Below are positions 1 through 8,013 of a stretch of 64,000 bases of DNA, piece by piece (the first letter of the stretch is position 1; every line of letters begins with the position of its first letter). A program made the translations under genes and the position numbers. This DNA is from Firm-13 sp037143795 (lineage in GTDB: Bacteria > Bacillota > Clostridia > Saccharofermentanales > Saccharofermentanaceae): NCBI GenBank assembly GCA_037143795.1, contig JBAWXZ010000003.1:124001-188000 (forward strand), in the 5' to 3' direction. The notes beneath the pieces were generated by a model. It did no database searches, was not told the DNA's origin, and saw only the letters and a list, made by a program, of their open reading frames with translations.

Positions 1-314
1 GAATCTATCACATGCATCCGGGCCGCCTGCCGGCCATTCATAAGAGGTTCAGTGTTGTCACGCTGAATCTTTTCAAAAGACATGGCATCAAGGTCTGTGA
101 CTTTTTCGAGGACGCAGACGGCGCCGATAAGATCTATTACATATGTGAGTTTGCCGACCGGAAACAAAGGGACGAAGCCTTTGCTTCTTTCGGGGAGGAC
201 CCGGAGTGGAAGACTGCTTTCCAGGCGTCCCACGAAGACGGCGGACCCATCGTCGAGAAGATTGAAAGTATCTTTATGAACAGGGTTCCCTATATTACTC
301 CGGACTGGAGCTGA
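1..314 (+). CDS. NIPSNAP family protein, 5' end cut by window
   Basis: The frame is open from position 3, so the ATG at 12 is probably internal and the true start lies upstream of the window. The visible part reads IYH then MHPGRLPAIHKRF, which fits the start of a NIPSNAP domain (a small dimeric alpha/beta barrel; usual form M-x-E-L-R-x-Y-x-x-x-P-G-K-L). About 103 residues are visible and the family is usually 100-110, so only a few residues are missing. NIPSNAP proteins have no settled enzymatic role in bacteria. A strong terminator follows at 440-475. Family is from motif recognition; function is unknown. Confidence 0.7.
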   Translation, partial: IYHMHPGRLPAIHKRFSVVTLNLFKRHGIKVCDFFEDADGADKIYYICEFADRKQRDEAFASFGEDPEWKTAFQASHEDGGPIVEKIESIFMNRVPYITPDWS

Positions 315-439
315 TGGTATTAATTAATATTCAGCTGCATTGATTGGATGTGTCCTTCTTTTTTGCTGCGGCAGGGTAAATGATTTTGTCCGGGCAGCAG
401 AGCAGATACAAATCACTGTATCATTTTGATGGATATCTT

Positions 440-475
440 TACCCGGACGGTCAGCGGGATCGTCCGGGTATTTTT
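440..475 (+). terminator. Intrinsic terminator after NIPSNAP gene
   Basis: Perfect 10-bp stem TACCCGGACG (440-449) / CGTCCGGGTA (461-470), 11-nt loop, then TTTTT. It lies between the + strand NIPSNAP gene and the 3' end of the convergent kinase gene (stop at 489), so it may serve both strands. Confidence 0.85.
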
Positions 476-488
476 ATAAGACGGATTT

Positions 489-2006
489 TCAGAGTAATAG
501 AGTCTGATAGATAGACTTCAGAGCAGAAAAATTATCACTATATGCTGTACAAAAACGTTCGTATGACTTCGTCGCATTCGTATCGGGATGATTCGTTGCT
601 ATGGGACGGACAAATTTCTCCACTGTATTTTCAAGTGAATCAAATAAACCTACGGCATAGCCTGCAATAATACCTGTGCCTAAAACACCTGTATCCGTTC
701 GGGATATTGTTGCCATAGGTATTCCAAGTATGTCGGATTTGATCTGACGCATCAGTGTGCTTTTTGCACCGCCGCCTACTGCAAGTATCTGTTTCGTCTC
801 TAGTTCGGGTATCGATTGCTTCAAAATATCAAGATACAGATGATATTCATATCCGATTCCTTCCATTATGGAACGATATAAGTGGCCTCGTGTATGCCTG
901 AGTGTCAGGCCAAGCCAGCTGCCGCGGACCATCCCGTCATTTGGACATACCCTTCCGGCAAAATGAGGTACGAATAAAAGGTTTTCGCTCCCTGGAGGAA
1001 GAGCGCGGGCTTCCTCCTCAAGCTCGTTATACGTAACCATGGCAGAGCCTGCAGATAATATTTGATCTTTATACCATTTTATGCACAAACCACCGCCGTT
1101 GATGTAAGCCATGGGAGTATAGAGTCCGTCAATAACGGAAGGTGCAAATAATAGTGTTTTATTTGCTGTGTCCGGGACAAACTTGTCGACAGCGCAGGCA
1201 AAGACTGAGGCAGTCCCGGCAACGTCAACCAGTACGCCGGGCTTTGTGACTCCGGCTCCGAAAATGCTTGCAGCCGTATCGCCGCATCCGGCAGCGACAG
1301 GCGTTCCCGCTTTCAGATGCGTTGCCTCTGCCATTTCAACTGAAATTCTACCGATGATATCAAAGGGCTTTACAATCTTCGGCATTTTGGCTGGGTCTAT
1401 TCCTGCGGCATGGAGCAAGTCTTCTGACCAGGACCGATTATGTGTATCTGCGAATCCGGAGAAATGAAGATAGGTATAATCTATAAATGCCTCTTCAGCA
1501 TTCAAATTACACAGGCGCATTACTGCATAGGCGGCAGGCAAGACAAAACGGGCGATATTAGCATAAGTTTCGGGTCTTTCATGTTTCCACCATAGAATCT
1601 TTGGTCCGTGTGCATAAGTGATGGGACAACCGGTCAGGCTGATGATTTTCTTCTCTCCGAGACCTCGTAAAAACTCCCAATATGCTCCGCAGCGCTGGTC
1701 AAGCCAGCTGTCGTATGGTGTGACTGCATGCCCGCTCTGATTGATTCCGATAATTCCTGCCATCTGCCCATCAATAGCCAGACTGACAATATTATTCGAA
1801 TCGACACCGGATTGATCAATAACTGAGCGGATTGTCTGAATACATGAGTCTACGATTTCATCAGCAACCTGTTCAACAACGTTAGCTTCTGGCTGGATAA
1901 GCCGGGAGGGGAGGAAGGCTTCGGCGATGAAAATTCCGTCGTCACGCAGCAAACCTGTTTTTGTACCCTGCGTACCGACATCAATACTAATTACATAACT
2001 TACCAT
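489..2006 (-). CDS. FGGY family carbohydrate kinase (xylulokinase-like)
   Basis: Full-length 505-residue FGGY kinase. It phosphorylates a sugar or polyol with ATP in the cytosol. The N-terminal phosphate-binding motif DVGTQGTK is at residues 9-16, the catalytic-Asp region reads GCGDTAAS near 240, and the C-terminal nucleotide-binding loop reads VGGGAKSTLMRQ near 415. Closest in style to xylulokinases, but FGGY substrate cannot be read from sequence. The ATG at 2006 has AAGGAGA eight bases upstream on the minus strand. It is one of two FGGY kinases in this locus. Its upstream region carries the palindrome TGTTCA-N3-TGAACA (2077-2091), a possible operator. Confidence 0.88.
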   Translation of the reverse strand: MVSYVISIDVGTQGTKTGLLRDDGIFIAEAFLPSRLIQPEANVVEQVADEIVDSCIQTIRSVIDQSGVDSNNIVSLAIDGQMAGIIGINQSGHAVTPYDSWLDQRCGAYWEFLRGLGEKKIISLTGCPITYAHGPKILWWKHERPETYANIARFVLPAAYAVMRLCNLNAEEAFIDYTYLHFSGFADTHNRSWSEDLLHAAGIDPAKMPKIVKPFDIIGRISVEMAEATHLKAGTPVAAGCGDTAASIFGAGVTKPGVLVDVAGTASVFACAVDKFVPDTANKTLLFAPSVIDGLYTPMAYINGGGLCIKWYKDQILSAGSAMVTYNELEEEARALPPGSENLLFVPHFAGRVCPNDGMVRGSWLGLTLRHTRGHLYRSIMEGIGYEYHLYLDILKQSIPELETKQILAVGGGAKSTLMRQIKSDILGIPMATISRTDTGVLGTGIIAGYAVGLFDSLENTVEKFVRPIATNHPDTNATKSYERFCTAYSDNFSALKSIYQTLLL

Positions 2007-2076
2007 ATTAGAAATCTCCTTATGCTCTTATTTATGCTGATAATGGAATGATATAATAGCCTTAGTTAATCGAGAA

Positions 2077-2091
2077 TGTTCACTATGAACA
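2077..2091. promoter_or_regulatory. 15-bp palindrome between divergent kinase and VOC genes
   Basis: TGTTCA-CTA-TGAACA is a perfect inverted repeat with a 3-nt spacer. Read on the minus strand, its TGAACA half is followed after 18 nt by TATTAT, so it would cover the -35 region of the kinase promoter. This is the typical place for a repressor site. It differs from the TTGACACGTT motif found elsewhere in the locus, so a second regulator is implied. Inference from sequence only. Confidence 0.45.
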
Positions 2092-2200
2092 CGGTAAAAA
2101 TGTTATTGATTATTTCAAAATTTCAAAATACACTGATTGATATCTGTATGTTATACCAACCGATATTAACGACTTTATAGAATAAGGAGTGTCTGCAATT

Positions 2201-2611
2201 ATGGGAAGAATTACCGGAATACATCACGTCTGTATTAACACAACGAATCTTTTGGAGAGCATTGACTTTTACTGCAGTAAGCTGGGATTTGAACTGATAG
2301 ACAGGGAACACTGCAGTTTTGGCGACTATGCACTGGTTAAGCTTGGAAGTGCTGTCTTAGAGTTGATACAGCCGCCCGTGTTTACATCCCAAATGTCGGA
2401 CAACGGCCAGATTGCACACATTGGATTGGCTGTTGAGAACTTGTATGATTTATTCGATGATCTTACCGCAAAAGGTGTTGTATTTAAGGACGGAGGTGTC
2501 TCTGAGGGGAGTGAGCCTCTGGGCGGGATGCATTTCGCATCGCTTTGCGGTCCCGGCGGAGAGGTAATTAATTTGTATGAATTTATCTCGGAGACGTATA
2601 CACCGGGTTAA
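2201..2611 (+). CDS. VOC family protein (glyoxalase / epimerase fold)
   Basis: 136-residue protein with the paired beta-alpha-beta-beta-beta layout of the vicinal oxygen chelate superfamily. The N-terminus GRITGIHHVCINTTNL and the later IAHIGLAVENLYDLFDDL carry the paired metal-ligand His positions, and E in GGEVINLYEF is a likely further ligand. It resembles methylmalonyl-CoA epimerase and lactoylglutathione-lyase-like members, but the substrate is not set. The ATG at 2201 is chosen over the GTG at 2189 because AAGGAG (2184-2189) would overlap the GTG. It may epimerise an intermediate of the neighbouring sugar pathway. Confidence 0.8.
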   Translation: MGRITGIHHVCINTTNLLESIDFYCSKLGFELIDREHCSFGDYALVKLGSAVLELIQPPVFTSQMSDNGQIAHIGLAVENLYDLFDDLTAKGVVFKDGGVSEGSEPLGGMHFASLCGPGGEVINLYEFISETYTPG

Positions 2612-2675
2612 TTCGTCAGCCTGAAGCAATCTTTTCGATAAATTCCCTGCAATGCAGAATCAGATGAATAATATA

Positions 2676-2735
2676 AAAAACACCCCGAAAACAGGTACAC
2701 TTCAGGAGGTTGTACAGGTGATGCGGGGTGTTTTT
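2676..2735. terminator. Bidirectional terminator between convergent genes
   Basis: 12-bp perfect arms AAAAACACCCCG (2676-2687) and CGGGGTGTTTTT (2724-2735) bracket a loop with secondary pairing. The A-tract on the left and T-tract on the right make it usable from both strands. It separates the VOC gene (stop 2611) from the minus-strand kinase (stop 2761). Confidence 0.85.
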
Positions 2736-2760
2736 CTATCCAACAATTGTTCGCTGGGTA

Positions 2761-4302
2761 TCAATACCCCATTTTGTGTAAAGATTCACCGGACAATGCA
2801 AAAAAGTGAGCGCTTGCACGATGCAGATTATAGAAATCCCTATACTGCGCTGTATTCCCGGGATCCGGCTGATGAATCGATTCCTGCTGATGTACGAGGT
2901 CAATCTGTGCATAATCATTCCAGTACCCCAAACCGTACGCAACAAGTGCGGCCGCGCCCAGTGATGCACAGTTCTGATCAATGGATGTCTTAATCATGTC
3001 CATCGCGAAGACATCGGAAAACATCTGCCGCCAGAAGGCACTCTTGCTTCCGCCGCCGACGAGCAGCATCTGATCAATATCCGGTGCATATTTCGCCAGG
3101 ATTTCCATCGCATAATACAGGTTATATGTTATTCCCTCCAATGTTGCCCGGACGAGATCATTTCTGTTGTGGCGCAAATTCAATCCGATAAAGCCCCCGC
3201 AAATATGCTTGGATTCTTCGATCATGGCACCTCCTGCGAGACTGGGATTAAAGATAAGGCCGTTAGCACCGATTGTTGATTTTTCTGCCATTTTATTCAT
3301 TTCTACATAAGCGTCCGGAATTTCCCCGGATGCTTCTTTTACGGCAACGTCGGTGTACATATTATCACGCACCCAGCGCAGGCTGCTTCCGGCCGCAAAA
3401 ATACTGGTTGCAGACGTGTACATTCCGTCCACTACATGTGAGAAGACGAATGGCTTATGTACGATATCAACGATCGGCTTGTCACCAACTATGGCAATCC
3501 AGCTCGATGAGCCAAGAGATGTGTATGCCCGGCCGTTTTTGAAACCGCGGGCACCGAGAGCCATACATGAATTGTCCACTCCGCCGCAGATCACTTTCGT
3601 ATGCTCAGTCAGTCCCAGGACAGCCGCAGCTTCGGATGTCAGATTACCTACGACATCATGTGACTTAAGAATCTCCGGGAAAATTTGCAAATCGAGTCCT
3701 GCAGCATCTGCAAAATCACTTCTGTAGATGTTTTTATTCAGATCAAAAATTCCGGAACCGGATGCATAGGACTGATCCGTATACATTTTACCGGTCAGAC
3801 GCAAATTACAGTAATCCTTCGAACCGAGAATTTTATGGACTTTGGCAAACATTTCCGGCTCATTGTCTCGATACCACATGATTTTGAACACCGAATAGCA
3901 CTCGGCAGGGAAACCATTGCCGGTTGTCATATACCAGTCATTATAGTCGATTGTTTTGAAAAACGACTCTGTCTGTGCCTCGGCGCGGGTGTCGCTCCAT
4001 ATTGGTGTCAGCTCACGAAGCAGATCCCCTTTGATGTCAACCGGTACAGCCCCTAAGGAATGACCTGAAATAGCAATTCCGACGACACTTGCAGCAGCTG
4101 TCGTTGTTTCGGCTAGTAATTTTCGGGTTGTACGGATGATCCCCTGCCACCAGATATCCGGGGACTGTTCGTGTATGCAGCCGCTGGAATAGTCAGTGTC
4201 GTAGGGGAAAAAGACATCAGATATCGAAATACCGCTCATTTCGTAAAGGGATGCTTTGATTCCGCCGGTTCCAAGATCATAGGCAATTATTCTGTCGTCC
4301 AT
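2761..4302 (-). CDS. FGGY family carbohydrate kinase, second copy
   Basis: 513-residue kinase of the FGGY family, diverged from the first one at 489-2006. Visible marks are YDLGTGGIKASLY at the N-terminus, CGGVDNSCMALGARG (catalytic Asp region, near 240) and LLVGGGSKSAFWRQMFSDV near 415. The ATG at 4302 is preferred: GAGG lies six bases upstream, whereas the TTG at 4308 sits inside that spacing. It follows the deoC-like gene by 20 bp and is surely co-transcribed with it. A kinase next to an aldolase suggests phosphorylation of a keto-sugar before retro-aldol cleavage. Substrate unknown. Confidence 0.87.
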   Translation of the reverse strand: MDDRIIAYDLGTGGIKASLYEMSGISISDVFFPYDTDYSSGCIHEQSPDIWWQGIIRTTRKLLAETTTAAASVVGIAISGHSLGAVPVDIKGDLLRELTPIWSDTRAEAQTESFFKTIDYNDWYMTTGNGFPAECYSVFKIMWYRDNEPEMFAKVHKILGSKDYCNLRLTGKMYTDQSYASGSGIFDLNKNIYRSDFADAAGLDLQIFPEILKSHDVVGNLTSEAAAVLGLTEHTKVICGGVDNSCMALGARGFKNGRAYTSLGSSSWIAIVGDKPIVDIVHKPFVFSHVVDGMYTSATSIFAAGSSLRWVRDNMYTDVAVKEASGEIPDAYVEMNKMAEKSTIGANGLIFNPSLAGGAMIEESKHICGGFIGLNLRHNRNDLVRATLEGITYNLYYAMEILAKYAPDIDQMLLVGGGSKSAFWRQMFSDVFAMDMIKTSIDQNCASLGAAALVAYGLGYWNDYAQIDLVHQQESIHQPDPGNTAQYRDFYNLHRASAHFFALSGESLHKMGY

Positions 4303-4322
4303 TTGCAACCTCGTTTCTCTGG

Positions 4323-4994
4323 TTATTTATTGAAGCTTTCAACGATGGCGAGGGCAGATTCCGTATTTATCCCGAATCGTTCAACCCCTAAAGCGAGAAG
4401 CTGATCAAATTCTTCACGGGTCCGGATTCCGCCGGCAGCCTTAATCTTTATTAATCCATGTGTGGCCTTTTTGATTTTTGCTATACGTGCGATATTGGCA
4501 TCGCCGGGAACCCAGCCTGTTCCTGTTTTGATAAAGTCGGGTCTGCAATCGATTACTAATTCACATGCGCGCAGCATCTCTTCGTCCGTAAGACAGTTAA
4601 TCTCGATGATTACTTTCGTCAGAACATTTGCGGGTGCCACGGCAAGTACTGCCAGGATGTCCTGTTTTACATATTCGTACTCTTTGTTCTTGAATTTACC
4701 GATATTCATCAGGATATCCATTTCCTGGACACCATCTGCAATCAGCTCCTTTGCCTCGAGAATCTTCACCGATGTTTTGTGTCCTCCTGACGGAAACCCA
4801 ACAGGGGCACCGACAAAAATATCCGGGTCATTTTTAAGCATCGCGCTGACGGATTTGGTCCAGCACGGCAGGGAATGTACATTGATAAAGCGATATTTTT
4901 GCGCAACTTCGACAACAGCACCAATATCCGACAGGGAATGGTGCGTGCGAACTGCGCTGATATCAATCAGTCTTGCAGCTTCATTTGAAGTCAT
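4323..4994 (-). CDS. deoC: Deoxyribose-phosphate aldolase family protein (DeoC-like)
   Basis: 223-residue class I aldolase of the DeoC/LacD type, near the usual 220-250. The Schiff-base lysine is in PDFIKTGTGW, and the second active-site lysine is in IKIKAAGGIRT. The standard reaction is 2-deoxyribose-5-phosphate to glyceraldehyde-3-phosphate and acetaldehyde. Start is ATG 4994 with AAGGAG seven bases upstream; an earlier TTG at 5012 would overlap that site. First gene of a two-gene operon with the kinase at 2761-4302. In this sugar locus with no nucleoside genes it may cleave another phosphorylated sugar, so the symbol names the family, not a proven role. Confidence 0.85.
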   Translation of the reverse strand: MTSNEAARLIDISAVRTHHSLSDIGAVVEVAQKYRFINVHSLPCWTKSVSAMLKNDPDIFVGAPVGFPSGGHKTSVKILEAKELIADGVQEMDILMNIGKFKNKEYEYVKQDILAVLAVAPANVLTKVIIEINCLTDEEMLRACELVIDCRPDFIKTGTGWVPGDANIARIAKIKKATHGLIKIKAAGGIRTREEFDQLLALGVERFGINTESALAIVESFNK

Positions 4995-5078
4995 ATTATT
5001 TCTCCTTGTCAATAAATCGAAAAATAGTTTAAGCGTGAAATATAAGAAAAAGTCTCAGGCTTCGAACAATTTTGAAAA

Positions 5079-5088
5079 TTGACACGTT
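5079..5088 (+). promoter_or_regulatory. Candidate LacI-type operator, copy 1
   Basis: TTGACACGTT with the central CG typical of LacI-family sites. It lies just downstream of the predicted start point of the minus-strand deoC promoter, where a bound repressor would block elongation. The same 10-mer occurs at 5175-5184 (minus) and 7719-7728 (plus). Confidence 0.5.
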
Positions 5089-5099
5089 CTAATAAAATG

Positions 5100-5128
5100 A
5101 TTATATGTCACAAAAGCTGGTCAATCAA
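5100..5128 (-). promoter_or_regulatory. SigA-type promoter for deoC-kinase operon
   Basis: On the minus strand, TTGATT (5128-5123) and TATAAT (5105-5100) are spaced by 17 nt, a near-consensus housekeeping promoter. Transcription would begin near 5093, giving a leader of about 100 nt before deoC. Confidence 0.65.
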
Positions 5129-5174
5129 GCACTGTTTGGCTCAAACTAGTAATTTCTTCCAAATGATAAGTTTT

Positions 5175-5184
5175 AACGTGTCAA
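5175..5184 (-). promoter_or_regulatory. Candidate LacI-type operator, copy 2
   Basis: AACGTGTCAA on the plus strand is the exact reverse complement of TTGACACGTT. It lies upstream of both the deoC promoter and the regulator gene. Paired with copy 1 it could support looping. Confidence 0.5.
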
Positions 5185-5257
5185 TAAAATACGGAAACAG
5201 TTACAGCTTTTCTCTGCGTAATATGCCGGTCTATTCATTGCTTTCATTGGAATAACG

Positions 5258-5287
5258 TTGATGCCGATACACAATGTATGTTAGTAT
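5258..5287 (+). promoter_or_regulatory. Possible promoter for the LacI-SBP regulator
   Basis: TTGATG (5258-5263) and TAGTAT (5282-5287) with 18-nt spacing, about 30 bp before the regulator ribosome site. Moderate match to SigA consensus; other choices cannot be excluded. Confidence 0.35.
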
Positions 5288-5323
5288 TAGGTTAAAATTT
5301 TGAAGAAAAAATCAGGTGATATT

Positions 5324-7570
5324 ATGGCAACAATGATAGATGTGGCAAGGCTTGCAGGCGTTTCACACGGTACTGTCAGCAATGTGCTCAGCGGTGCAAA
5401 GGGCGTCAGAATAGAAAAAATCAAAGCGGTTGAAGATGCAATTAAGCAGCTTGGATATAAGCCGAATGCACTTGCGCGCAATCTTAAAATGAACAATGCC
5501 GATAGAAGCATTGACATTATCCTGCCGGATATCAGTGAAGGTGCTTACCGGGATATGTTTGACAGCATATCGAGGAGCGCGGAGTTAAAGGGATATAATG
5601 TCAACCTGCACCTCACGAATGAGCTCAATTACAGGGAGAAGCAGGCGCTCGGGAATGCACAGATGTATAACATTGACGGGGCAATCATTGTTACCTGCCA
5701 ACCGGAAAATAAAGAATATTTTGATAAGCTTGCTAAGGATAATTTCAACATGGTTTTCCTGTACAGGGAAGTCGAAGGTGCCGATTTTGTCGGAATGAAT
5801 GTTAAGGACAGTTTGATAAAGCACATTAACGAACAGCTGAAAAATAATATCAAAAGAATTGCCTTAATAACAGGTCCGAAGGAGTATACCTTCGAAACAC
5901 AGTGCTTTGAAGCATACATAAAGGCTCTTTTTGATGCGAATATTGAAATCAGGAATCAATTGATCAAAGTTACCAATCTAAGTAAAGAAAGCGCAATGCG
6001 TGCCACCATCAAGCTGCTGAATTATGAAGAGCGGCCGGAAATAATATATATTACATCAGAGGTTCTCGCTGAGGGCGCGCGTAAAGCGATAGAACTTACC
6101 GTACTGCCGGGTGAAAAGAAACCCAAACTCGTTATTATAGGTAAACCTATGTGGACACGGATCATGAATCAGGATGAAGAGGACTTCGTATTGCCGTATG
6201 CGAAGATGGGCGAGAAAGCATTTAGCATCCTGATAGAGAAAATCGAAGGAAATGAAAAATCTGAAATTAAAAAAGTACTGGTTTTGGGGGATAACAGTGA
6301 TAAACCCAAAATTGATTTGTTACCGACAGAGCCGAAAAAAAATCGCCGCCGCATCCGTGTTCTTCTTCAGGAAGGGCAGATGGGTGCTGCAGTTAAAGCA
6401 TTATCGAACGATTTTATAAAGCGCACCGGCATTGAGCTTACAATCGATTTAATCAATTATAAAGAATTGCTGGACGCAATATATGATTCAGGCAAAACAG
6501 GCAAATACGATGTATTTTGTATTGATGTTCCATGGACAAAAGAACTTGTAATCGGTCAGCATATTCAAAATCTTGAGCCATTTATCAAATCAAAAGAATT
6601 GCTGGTCGATGCTTTCCAGAAAAATATTTTCAGGGAATACTGCACGTATGAAGGCGGTATATACTCCCTTCCCTATAGTTATACAGTACAGATGCTATAT
6701 TACAGGAAAGATCTTTTCGAAAAAGTTAAAAACAAGCGCATGTATCACGATATGTACAAAGAAGAGCTTAAGGTGCCCAAAACATGGATAGAATTTAATA
6801 AAGTAGCAAGGTTCTTTACCAGGGAATTTAATCCCGATTCAGATACTTTATACGGGACAACCCTTGGCGGAAAAAGAAACTCCGGAGCTGTCTGTGAATT
6901 TCTGCCGCGCATGTGGGCCTTCGGCGGATCTTCATTCGAAGGGGGACGAGTCACTATCAATAATCATCGCAGCCTGCAGGCGCTGAAGAACTATGTGGAG
7001 TGTTATGATTATGCACCCCCCGGATCGCAGGACTGGTGGTGGGACGATGAAGCCAATGAATTCTGCTCGGGTAATGTGGCTATGATGGTGCTGTTCAGTG
7101 ACCATGCCACAGTTCTTCGCGACCAGAACACATCTGCGGTTGTAGGAAAAACAGGGCATGGATACACTCCCGGTGAGATATCGATGCTTGGCGGATGGAC
7201 TATTGCCATGAGCACGGCCAGCAAATGTAAAGAAGAGGCATTCGAGTTCCTCAAATGGACGGTCCTCGAAGAGCTCGCAATGCCGAACGCAGCATTAGGA
7301 AGAATTCTCCCCTACAAAAGCATATGCGAAAATACGGAACTGGCTAATTTTTATCCCTGGCACAAGGACAGTTTCCGTGTATTCGGCAATGTCGGCAAAA
7401 GAGTTCTTCCGAATTCCGACTCGAAAGAACCGATTTCAGAAGCGGATTACGAGAAAATTATTGCCGAGGCGGTCTATGGCGCGATAACGAAAAAATGGTC
7501 TTCGGAAGATGCGCTTGCCTGGGCTCATCAGCAATTGGTTGTCCTTCTGGGTTTGGAAGCTGCTGACTGA
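5324..7570 (+). CDS. LacI repressor fused to ABC solute-binding domain
   Basis: 748 residues, more than twice a normal LacI protein (about 340). Residues 4-50 form a LacI helix-turn-helix (IDVARLAGVSHGTVSNVLSG). Residues about 55-330 form the usual periplasmic-binding-like effector domain. A basic linker PKKNRRR near 335-341 leads into about 400 residues of a family 1 extracellular solute-binding fold (PYSYTVQMLYYRKDLFE; VPKTWIEFNKVARFF; MLGGWTIAMSTASK). There is no signal peptide, so the second binding domain must act in the cytosol as an extra effector sensor. The ATG at 5324 has AGGTGA four bases upstream and gives the proper HTH start; the TTG at 5300 has no site. Likely regulator of the locus through TTGACACGTT sites. 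Confidence 0.85.
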   Translation: MATMIDVARLAGVSHGTVSNVLSGAKGVRIEKIKAVEDAIKQLGYKPNALARNLKMNNADRSIDIILPDISEGAYRDMFDSISRSAELKGYNVNLHLTNELNYREKQALGNAQMYNIDGAIIVTCQPENKEYFDKLAKDNFNMVFLYREVEGADFVGMNVKDSLIKHINEQLKNNIKRIALITGPKEYTFETQCFEAYIKALFDANIEIRNQLIKVTNLSKESAMRATIKLLNYEERPEIIYITSEVLAEGARKAIELTVLPGEKKPKLVIIGKPMWTRIMNQDEEDFVLPYAKMGEKAFSILIEKIEGNEKSEIKKVLVLGDNSDKPKIDLLPTEPKKNRRRIRVLLQEGQMGAAVKALSNDFIKRTGIELTIDLINYKELLDAIYDSGKTGKYDVFCIDVPWTKELVIGQHIQNLEPFIKSKELLVDAFQKNIFREYCTYEGGIYSLPYSYTVQMLYYRKDLFEKVKNKRMYHDMYKEELKVPKTWIEFNKVARFFTREFNPDSDTLYGTTLGGKRNSGAVCEFLPRMWAFGGSSFEGGRVTINNHRSLQALKNYVECYDYAPPGSQDWWWDDEANEFCSGNVAMMVLFSDHATVLRDQNTSAVVGKTGHGYTPGEISMLGGWTIAMSTASKCKEEAFEFLKWTVLEELAMPNAALGRILPYKSICENTELANFYPWHKDSFRVFGNVGKRVLPNSDSKEPISEADYEKIIAEAVYGAITKKWSSEDALAWAHQQLVVLLGLEAAD

Positions 7571-8013
7571 TATTTGGACCTGCCTGCTGATGCTTTTCAT
7601 AAGAAGCCGGATGTGACTGCTTGAGACAGGGCCACGGCTTCTTTTTGCTTTTTTTAAGTGCAGTGCGCGCTGCTTTTGCTTCACGTATTTTTGTTTTGTA
7701 TATTTTTCTGATTCACACTTGACACGTTCAAATTTAGCATATACAATTCAAACATAAGAAAAAGTTTCCTGGCAATATTCATTTGAAAATTCAGATAGTA
7801 CAATTGGCACAATGTTCTATCGCATACAAACTCAATTATTATTGATTTTGATCATGTGCGTCCTACGGATCAGTCATTAAAGGCAATTGTTTGGTTAATA
7901 ATGTACGAAGGATTCGGTCGCGAAAAAATAATCGACAGTAATGCTTTGCGAAATATTAATTGGAACGATCCAAAAACTTTAACACATAATCTAACTGAAA
8001 AGAGGAAAGAATA
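7571..8013. other. Gene-free control region before the catabolic operon
   Basis: 443 bp without a convincing gene. It contains a strong promoter with an overlapping operator copy (7719-7747), a repeat of the ATAAGAAAAAGT ... TTTGAAAATT element (7754-7791), and then about 220 nt of AT-rich leader up to the ribosome site AGAGGAAAG (8001-8009). A weak inverted repeat around AGAAGCCG (7601-7608) and CGGCTTCT (7634-7641) may end transcription of the regulator. Confidence 0.5.
7719..7747 (+). promoter_or_regulatory. Promoter with overlapping operator, catabolic operon
   Basis: TTGACA (7719-7724), 17 nt, TACAAT (7742-7747): close to SigA consensus. The -35 box is the first half of TTGACACGTT (7719-7728), the motif also present twice in the deoC-regulator region. 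Repressor binding here would directly block polymerase. This probably drives the reductase-to-dehydrogenase genes from 8014 onward. Confidence 0.65.

Larger units (their letters stand above)
4995..5323. other. Divergent control region between deoC operon and LacI-SBP regulator
   Basis: 329-bp gene-free stretch. It carries a minus-strand promoter for deoC (5100-5128), a plus-strand promoter candidate for the regulator (5258-5287), and two copies of TTGACACGTT in opposite orientation (5079-5088 and 5175-5184) about 96 bp apart, near nine helical turns. It also holds ATAAGAAAAAGT ... TTTGAAAATT (5042-5080), which recurs at 7754-7791. The layout fits a repressor that loops DNA and controls both directions, including its own gene. 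Confidence 0.6.

Noticed and set aside
2652..2993. 113-residue plus-strand frame across the terminator
   Set aside because: It runs through the terminator hairpin and antisense to the kinase gene; no coding character.
4462..5082. 206-residue plus-strand frame antisense to deoC
   Set aside because: Shadow frame of a well-identified aldolase; composition is not protein-like.
5079..5107. Plus-strand promoter TTGACA-N17-TATATG for the LacI-SBP gene
   Set aside because: The -10 is poor and coincides with the better minus-strand promoter; the hexamer is more likely part of the operator motif.
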